NCBI GenBank assembly: GCA_015067935.1 | Contig: SVLL01000008.1 | Span: 1 to 46,275, forward strand | Reading direction: 5' to 3' | Origin: Oscillospiraceae bacterium | GTDB lineage: Bacteria; Bacillota; Clostridia; Oscillospirales; Oscillospiraceae | DNA: 46,275 bases | Part shown: piece after piece, positions 40,546 through 46,275 of the stretch | Layout: every line of letters starts with the position of its first letter | Numbering within the stretch: the stretch's first letter is position 1 | The notes under the pieces: generated by a model | What the model was told of the DNA's origin: nothing | The model's database searches: none | Seen by the model: only the letters and a program-made list of their open reading frames with translations | Position numbers and translations under genes: made by a program

Positions 40546-41766
40546 GTGCTGCGTAATTACATAGGATCGGACGAGAAGGTGACCCTTCCACCCGGAATCA
40601 CTGCCATCGGCGATGAAGCCTTTATGGGCAAGGAATTTTTGAAAAGCATCACGATTCCCGAGGGCGTGACCGAAATCGGAAGCAATGCGTTTATGGGCTG
40701 CCGGTATCTGCGTACAGTCAGCTTGCCCCAAAGCCTGACCGCTTTACGGGACGGTGCTTTCAGCAAATGCAAGAATCTGCAGGAGATCACCGTTCCGGGG
40801 GGCGCGAAGCTAATCGGACGGAAGGCGTTTTTTGCGTGCGAAAGCCTTTCCAAGCTGGTGCTGTCCGAGGGGCTGGTTACCATTCGCAGTTCCGCCTTTG
40901 CCAACTGCCGCCAGCTGACCGAGGTCAAGATTCCGGAAGGCGTGACAACCATCGGTGATGAGGCCTTTTCCGGATGTGAGATGCTGACCGAGGTTATCCT
41001 GCCGGAGAGCCTGACCGCCCTGAAATACGGCGCGTTTAAGAAATGCAGCCGCCTGAAGCGGATGGTTCTTCCGTCCAAGCTGACCGAGATTCCCAAAAGT
41101 GCTTTTAATTCCTGCGTCAGCTTGGAAAAAATCGTCATCCCTGAAGGGATAAAGACCATCGGCAGCGATGCCTTTTCTCAGTGCATCAACCTGACGGAAC
41201 TGACTTTGCCGGAAGGGTTGACCGATATTGCGGAATACGCTTTCTGCCAGTGCAGCAATCTGACAAAGGTGTCTATGCCTGAGAGCCTGAGATCGATTGG
41301 TCATTACGGATTTTTCGGTTGCAACCGGCTGCTGGAAATCACTTTACCTATAGAATGTACGGAGCTGCAGGATGCGGCTTTCGGTTTTTGCAACAGTCTG
41401 AAATGGCTGATTGCGCCCGGCGTGAGTATCAAGACACTAGGGAATGCGTTTATCCCGGCTGCAATCAGCTATCTGTGCCGACCGGAGGTTTATACGATTC
41501 CGGAAATCGCCGAGGATTACCGGAAGTTTGTAAAAAGCAAAATGCGGATGTTGGTGCCCCGCCTGCTGGCAGAGGATCGGGTAGAGGGCATTGCCACATA
41601 CGCAGCCGACGGGGCCATTACCTTGGCAAATGTGGACAGCGTGTTTTTACAGCCGGCGATCGAGGCACAGGCAACCGCCTGCATTGCCTTTTTAATAAAC
41701 TGGAAACACCAAAATAATCTCTCCGACCAGATCAAACGGAAACGGGACGAGGATTGGGATTTGTAA
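40546..41766 (+). CDS. BspA-type leucine-rich repeat protein (LRR_5); true start uncertain and probably upstream
   Basis: LRR_5 repeats; homology to 39305..40408 extends upstream to about 40513 (IDLNHFIIVDGVLRNY), with no ATG/GTG/TTG at the homologous start. Confidence 0.82.
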   Translation: MLRNYIGSDEKVTLPPGITAIGDEAFMGKEFLKSITIPEGVTEIGSNAFMGCRYLRTVSLPQSLTALRDGAFSKCKNLQEITVPGGAKLIGRKAFFACESLSKLVLSEGLVTIRSSAFANCRQLTEVKIPEGVTTIGDEAFSGCEMLTEVILPESLTALKYGAFKKCSRLKRMVLPSKLTEIPKSAFNSCVSLEKIVIPEGIKTIGSDAFSQCINLTELTLPEGLTDIAEYAFCQCSNLTKVSMPESLRSIGHYGFFGCNRLLEITLPIECTELQDAAFGFCNSLKWLIAPGVSIKTLGNAFIPAAISYLCRPEVYTIPEIAEDYRKFVKSKMRMLVPRLLAEDRVEGIATYAADGAITLANVDSVFLQPAIEAQATACIAFLINWKHQNNLSDQIKRKRDEDWDL

Positions 41767-41779
41767 CAGGAGGAAAAAG

Positions 41780-42238
41780 ATGGAAGAGCTATTATCTGTC
41801 ATTGCGTTGGTAATTTCGGTTATTTCCGGCCTTTTTGCCACATACACCTTCTTTTGGACCGCTCGCCGGGACCGGCAGCAGGCAACGCTGGAGGCCTATA
41901 ATCAGCTGCAGGAGCAGGCACTGGATCATCTGAATTACTATATGCCTGCGGCAATCAAAGAAATTGCGCAAAATCCCCGTTCTGAGGAATACAAGAAAAT
42001 CAGCAGCTATGTGGCCCGCATCGAGCATTTTTGCGTGGGCGTAAACCAGAAAATCTACGATAAAAAGACGGTCTACGAGCTGGCGCAGGATTATTTGGAC
42101 GGCGCAATCAAGGACCGGATCGAACCCATTATTGAAAAGAAAAACCGCCACACCAACGAGGATTACTACGAAAACATCCACAAGGTCTACAAGTGGATGG
42201 CAGAGCAAAAAGCCAAGGAAGAGGGGAAAGGCAAATGA
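41780..42238 (+). CDS. Small protein with one N-terminal TM helix (DUF4760-like)
   Basis: MEELLSVIALVISVISGLFATYTFFWTARRDRQQATLEAYNQLQEQ; downstream ATGA overlap. Confidence 0.65.
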   Translation: MEELLSVIALVISVISGLFATYTFFWTARRDRQQATLEAYNQLQEQALDHLNYYMPAAIKEIAQNPRSEEYKKISSYVARIEHFCVGVNQKIYDKKTVYELAQDYLDGAIKDRIEPIIEKKNRHTNEDYYENIHKVYKWMAEQKAKEEGKGK

Positions 42239-43746
42239 ATATCAAACAAGCGAAAGAACAGATTCAGAATGCAATGAAGGCGTATTTCAGCAAGGACGCC
42301 TTCGGCAATTATCAGATTCCCATCGAGCGGCAGCGTCCCATTTTTATGATGGGCCCTCCCGGCATCGGTAAGACCGCCATTATGGAGCAGGTGGCAAGCG
42401 AGCTGGGTGTGGGCTTGGTGAGCTATTCCATGACCCACCACACCCGTCAGAGCGCGCTGGGTCTGCCGTATATTGAGAAAAAGACCTACGGCGGTGTGGA
42501 GTACAGCGTTTCCGAGTACACCATGTCGGAGATCATCGCATCGGTGTATGATATGATGGAGCGCACCGGGGTCAAAGAGGGCATTTTGTTTCTGGATGAA
42601 ATCAACTGCGTATCCGAAACCCTTGCCCCTGCAATGCTGCAGTTTTTGCAGTACAAGATCTTCGGCCGTCACCGTGTACCCAATGGCTGGATCGTGGTCA
42701 CTGCCGGCAATCCCCCGGAGTATAACAACTCTGTCCGGGAATTTGACATCGTCACTTGGGATCGGTTAAAGCGCATCGATGTGGAGCCGGATTACGATGC
42801 GTGGAAGGAATACGCCTATAAAAAGGGCATCCACGCGGCAATTCTCACTTATCTGGATATTAAAAAGACCGATTTTTACAAAATCGAAACCACAGTGGAC
42901 GGTAAGACCTTTGTCACTGCCCGCGGCTGGTCGGACCTGAGCGATATGATGAAGCTCTATGAGCAGCATCATCTTCCCGTGGATGAAAAGCTGGTTGCCC
43001 AGTATCTGCAGAACAAGAAGATCGCAAAGGAATTTTCCATCTATTACGATCTGTTTAACAAGTACCGCTCCGATTATCAGGTGGATAAGATTATGGCAGG
43101 CTCTGCAGCTGTGGCCATTAAGGACCGGGCAAAGGTGGCGCGCTTTGATGAGCGACTGGCTCTGCTGGGCCTGCTGCTGGATGGCATAACGGAGCAGCTG
43201 CGTGCCGTCTGCCTGACGGAAAAGGGGCTGACGGAGCTGCTGGGGGCTTTGCGGATCGTCAAGGCAGAGCTGAAAACTGCCGGGGCGGAGGGGTCTGCAA
43301 GTCTTCACAAGCAGATCAGTGAGCTGCAAAAACGGCTGGAAACCGGGCGTTTGGCATCTACACTTTCTCAGGATGATGCCTATGCCCTGCAAAGTGCCAT
43401 TGCCACAATGGACAATATGCTTTCCGAGCAGCGGGTACACCAGCCTGCGGACGGACAAGCGTCCTTTGCTCTCATCAAAGCATCCTTCGACAAGCTGACG
43501 CAGGCACTGTCCAAGCAGGCGGAGGAAACAGGAAAGCAGCTTTCCAATGTGTTCCGTTTCTGCGAGGAAGTGTTCGGTGACGGGCAGGAGCTGCTGATTC
43601 TGGTCACAGAGCTGACCATCAGCTACTACGGTGCCCATTTCATCAGCCGCTACGGCTGCAAGGAGTACTTTAACCATAACAAGGAGCTGCTGTTCTACGA
43701 ACGGCAGAAGGAAATTATCGCTAAAATCGAGAAATTCGACTTGTAA
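42235..43746 (+). CDS. MoxR-type AAA+ ATPase
   Basis: Walker A GPPGIGKT, Walker B GILFLDEINC, sensor-like VVTAGNPPEYN; ATG 42235 overlaps upstream TGA. Confidence 0.88.
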   Translation: MNIKQAKEQIQNAMKAYFSKDAFGNYQIPIERQRPIFMMGPPGIGKTAIMEQVASELGVGLVSYSMTHHTRQSALGLPYIEKKTYGGVEYSVSEYTMSEIIASVYDMMERTGVKEGILFLDEINCVSETLAPAMLQFLQYKIFGRHRVPNGWIVVTAGNPPEYNNSVREFDIVTWDRLKRIDVEPDYDAWKEYAYKKGIHAAILTYLDIKKTDFYKIETTVDGKTFVTARGWSDLSDMMKLYEQHHLPVDEKLVAQYLQNKKIAKEFSIYYDLFNKYRSDYQVDKIMAGSAAVAIKDRAKVARFDERLALLGLLLDGITEQLRAVCLTEKGLTELLGALRIVKAELKTAGAEGSASLHKQISELQKRLETGRLASTLSQDDAYALQSAIATMDNMLSEQRVHQPADGQASFALIKASFDKLTQALSKQAEETGKQLSNVFRFCEEVFGDGQELLILVTELTISYYGAHFISRYGCKEYFNHNKELLFYERQKEIIAKIEKFDL

Positions 43747-43758
43747 GGGAGAAAGACT

Positions 43759-45378
43759 ATGGGCAACGAAAACTTAAACGAAACGGTGCCGTCGCATGCC
43801 ATTGAAGCGTTTTGCAGAGCGCAGTATGTGGAGCGTTATCTGGATAAGATCATCAAAAAAGCGGCTCTCAACGAAAAAAGCTTTGTGGGCGTTCTCTATG
43901 CCGACACCAAGGAGCCGGCACCTGTTTTTGTGGTCAAGTGCGCCGTTGTGCCTTATCTGTCCCAGATGGAAAGTCGCCCCAGACAAATCAGCGGCTACCG
44001 AACGGCTTATCATCCGGTGCATATTGATGAGAATGCAGACAGGGTGGCGGAGGCATTGGATCGGGAGAGCCTGCTTGCCGTTTTGCGCCGAATTGCGGAG
44101 TATACGGGCACCAATGCACCCCAATGCCTGATCCCCTTATGCAGATTCGGCAGAGCAAAGGAATTGGAGTACACCCTTTCCTGTATCCGGGAATGGGATA
44201 TATGGTATCAGTATGGCTCTGCCGGCAGAAGCTCGATGATCGTCGCCCGGGGCGCAACACTGCTCCACGAAAGCCGGGAAGCGATGCTCTATGCGGAAAA
44301 ATGCAAGCTGTTGTCCATATATGCCCAAATGCGCGGGCTGACTGCGGATGTCCTTCGGGATACCAAGCTGTCCGATTTTGGTCTGGATGAAAACGGGAAA
44401 AAGCTGTTGGACTTGGGCAGCACCGTCATCGAAGCTGCCGTGGGTCAGGACTTACAAATCAGCCTGTACGACACAAAAAACCAAAAAACCGTCAAATCTC
44501 TGCCCAAACGGGGTGCTGATCCGGAAAAATATGAAACTGCCGCTGCAGCCTTTGCCGACCTGAAAAAGAACCTGAAAAAAGTCGTCAAGAGCCGAAATGA
44601 CATTCTCTTTGAACGCTTTTTGGACGGTAAGGCCCAAAAGGCAACCGCGTGGCTTGCATCCTATACCGGAAATCCGGCACTGCACCGTGTGGCAGAGCTG
44701 CTGGTGTGGAGCCAAAAGGACAAGACCTTTATCCTCACACCGAAAGGTGCTGTGGATTCTGGCGGCTACCCCTATCAGGTCAACGAAACCGATGCCATCT
44801 GCGTGGCGCATCCTATGGAAATGTCCCGTACGGAGGTACAAGCATGGCAGGATTATTTTACCCGCAACGGTCTGAAGCAGCCTTTTGAGCAAATTTGGGA
44901 GCCGGTAGTGGATGTGACTGCCTTCAGGGAAACGCGGTACAAGAGCATTATGATTCCCTTTTACCGCTTCAAAAATCGGGAAAAGCACGGCATTTATGTG
45001 GAGGATTATGACTATCATAATGCAATCGACATCCGACTTGCGGGCTGTGATACAGAGGTGGAGCGCATTGATTGGACGCGGCATCAGCTTGATGTAAATG
45101 ACCGATTTGAGATTACATCCATTTCTTTCCGGAAAATGAACCGGATGGTCAATCATATTTTGGCTTATCTGGACCGGGTTACGGTGTACGGGCGCATTGC
45201 AGACGATGATGCCGCTGCCATTGCCATACTTTTGCCCAATTTTACGCTGGCACAGATTGCGGATTTTATTCAGCTGGCAAGCGAAAACAAATGTCCCAAT
45301 GTGACGGCACTTTTGCTGGATTACCGGCAGAAACATTTCTCAAATTTCAATCCGATGGCAGAATTCACGCTGGATTGA
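43759..45378 (+). CDS. DUF4132-domain (MolR/YehI-like) protein
   Basis: LRDTKLSDFGLDENGKKLLDLG, ...RFLDGKAQKATAWLASYTGNPALHRVAELLVW, AHPMEMSRTEVQAWQDYFTRNGLKQPFEQIWEPV. Confidence 0.72.
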   Translation: MGNENLNETVPSHAIEAFCRAQYVERYLDKIIKKAALNEKSFVGVLYADTKEPAPVFVVKCAVVPYLSQMESRPRQISGYRTAYHPVHIDENADRVAEALDRESLLAVLRRIAEYTGTNAPQCLIPLCRFGRAKELEYTLSCIREWDIWYQYGSAGRSSMIVARGATLLHESREAMLYAEKCKLLSIYAQMRGLTADVLRDTKLSDFGLDENGKKLLDLGSTVIEAAVGQDLQISLYDTKNQKTVKSLPKRGADPEKYETAAAAFADLKKNLKKVVKSRNDILFERFLDGKAQKATAWLASYTGNPALHRVAELLVWSQKDKTFILTPKGAVDSGGYPYQVNETDAICVAHPMEMSRTEVQAWQDYFTRNGLKQPFEQIWEPVVDVTAFRETRYKSIMIPFYRFKNREKHGIYVEDYDYHNAIDIRLAGCDTEVERIDWTRHQLDVNDRFEITSISFRKMNRMVNHILAYLDRVTVYGRIADDDAAAIAILLPNFTLAQIADFIQLASENKCPNVTALLLDYRQKHFSNFNPMAEFTLD

Positions 45379-45402
45379 GAAAACGCAATAGGAGGAAAAA
45401 CA

Positions 45403-46140
45403 ATGAGCAATGTAAATGATTTCGTCATTGAAAACGGTGTTTTGACAAAATACACCGGTCCCGGTGGAAATGTGGTCATCCCTGAGGGTGTTACAAAGAT
45501 TGGCTCCAAAGCCTTTTGGGGTTGTGAAAGCATGACGGCCGTTACGATTCCGGAAGGTGTTACAAGTATCGATTTTGGTGCGTTTTGGGAATGCACCGGA
45601 CTGAAGGAGATTACGATTCCGGAGGGGGTCACCACTATTGGAGAGTATGCCTTCACATGGTGCCGCAATCTGACAAAAATTGTGCTTCCCAAAAGCATTG
45701 AGATGATAGACTGTGGTGCGCTGGCTGCCGGAGCGGAGGGCGTTGTGGAGATCCTTGTGCCGAAGGCAGTGGTGAAAAAGCTGACCTACGATGTGCTTCT
45801 CTACAGCTTGGATGTCAGGTATATCCTCCGCGTTGTGTCGGGTAGGGGAAAGCCAGTTTTGTTGCATACCGTTTTCGCTGCCGCAGAGAAGTTCAAAAAG
45901 GTGCGTACCTGCAAGACCTATTGGGAGTCCGGCAAGGCTGACTTTGCCCAGTATGACAAGGATGTTGCCACGAGTAAGCGTTTTAGCCTGAACGATCGGC
46001 TGTATGCGGCATTGCTGCGTATGGACAACCCCGAGGGAATGACGGATGAGGGGAAAGCTTTTTATGAAGAACTGCTGAAAAAGAACGCAAAGAAGGCAGA
46101 TGCCTGCAAGGCTCTGCTGACGGAGAGGAACATTCTGTAA
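45403..46140 (+). CDS. Short BspA-type leucine-rich repeat protein
   Basis: NDFVIENGVLTKYTGPGGNVVIPEGVTKIGSKAFWGCESMTAVTIPEGV; no signal peptide. Confidence 0.85.
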   Translation: MSNVNDFVIENGVLTKYTGPGGNVVIPEGVTKIGSKAFWGCESMTAVTIPEGVTSIDFGAFWECTGLKEITIPEGVTTIGEYAFTWCRNLTKIVLPKSIEMIDCGALAAGAEGVVEILVPKAVVKKLTYDVLLYSLDVRYILRVVSGRGKPVLLHTVFAAAEKFKKVRTCKTYWESGKADFAQYDKDVATSKRFSLNDRLYAALLRMDNPEGMTDEGKAFYEELLKKNAKKADACKALLTERNIL

Positions 46141-46149
46141 TCAATCACA

Positions 46150-46267
46150 ACCACCGGCCGTGCCGGTGGTATGCACAGGCCCCCTTAGGGCCTTTTACCA
46201 GCCGAGCCTATAGGCTCATCGAATTTTCTTTCGCTTGCGTGTGGTGCCCCACCACCGCAGATGCGGT
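46150..46267. other. Cluster of five short hairpins; possible mobile-element end or structured RNA
   Basis: ACCACCGGC-cgt-GCCGGTGGT; AGGCCC-cctta-GGGCCT; GAGCCTATAGGCTC; GTGGTG-ccc-CACCAC; ACCGC-agat-GCGGT. Confidence 0.55.
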
Positions 46268-46275
46268 TAGGTGCG

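Noticed and set aside
39305-41766. LRR repeats as possible CRISPR or minisatellite
   Set aside because: Periodicity of ~69 nt is explained by 23-residue LRR_5 protein repeats.
37941-43746. Classical RavA-ViaA operon
   Set aside because: Gene order, XRE gene, LRR genes and DUF4132-like partner differ from ravA-viaA; the AAA+ and VWA genes are separated by three genes.
39305-46140. Toxin-antitoxin or restriction system suggested by the XRE gene
   Set aside because: No nuclease, methyltransferase or recognised toxin domain seen; the XRE looks like a simple operon regulator.
46150-46267. Hairpin cluster called as tRNA or terminator
   Set aside because: No cloverleaf geometry, no CCA/TPsiC-like arm and no T-tract.

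Overview
46.3-kb chromosomal window, apparently from a gut Clostridia/Oscillospiraceae-type Firmicute (inferred from codon usage and gene content). No rRNA, tRNA or CRISPR array was seen. Contents in order: (i) 5'-truncated ORF; (ii) membrane-anchored LuxR-type regulator divergent from a Pro/Thr/Glu-stalked surface protein; (iii) HAD hydrolase and GH3 glycosidase; (iv) sugar ABC operon (SBP, two permeases, LacI, MalQ); (v) phosphatase and HAD genes; (vi) Opp-type peptide/nickel ABC operon preceded by a PPOX-like gene; (vii) lipoproteins and a flavodoxin-like protein; (viii) Rbs-type sugar ABC operon divergent from LacI, L-fucose isomerase, FucU, AEC transporter and aldo/keto reductase; (ix) a YdjG/YdjH/YdjI-like membrane-stress trio (Zn-ribbon, TPM, SPFH) without an adjacent PspA; (x) divergent from it, a co-directional 8-gene cluster: XRE regulator, VWA/metallopeptidase-like protein, two cytoplasmic BspA-type LRR proteins, a small TM protein, a MoxR-type AAA+ ATPase, a DUF4132-like protein and a third LRR protein. 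Item (x) is the best candidate for an undescribed system. It also carries a relic of DUF4132-like coding sequence between two LRR genes, and an LRR gene that seems to have lost its start codon. The last ~120 bp is a dense string of small hairpins of unknown nature. All family calls come from reading motifs by eye; no database search was run.
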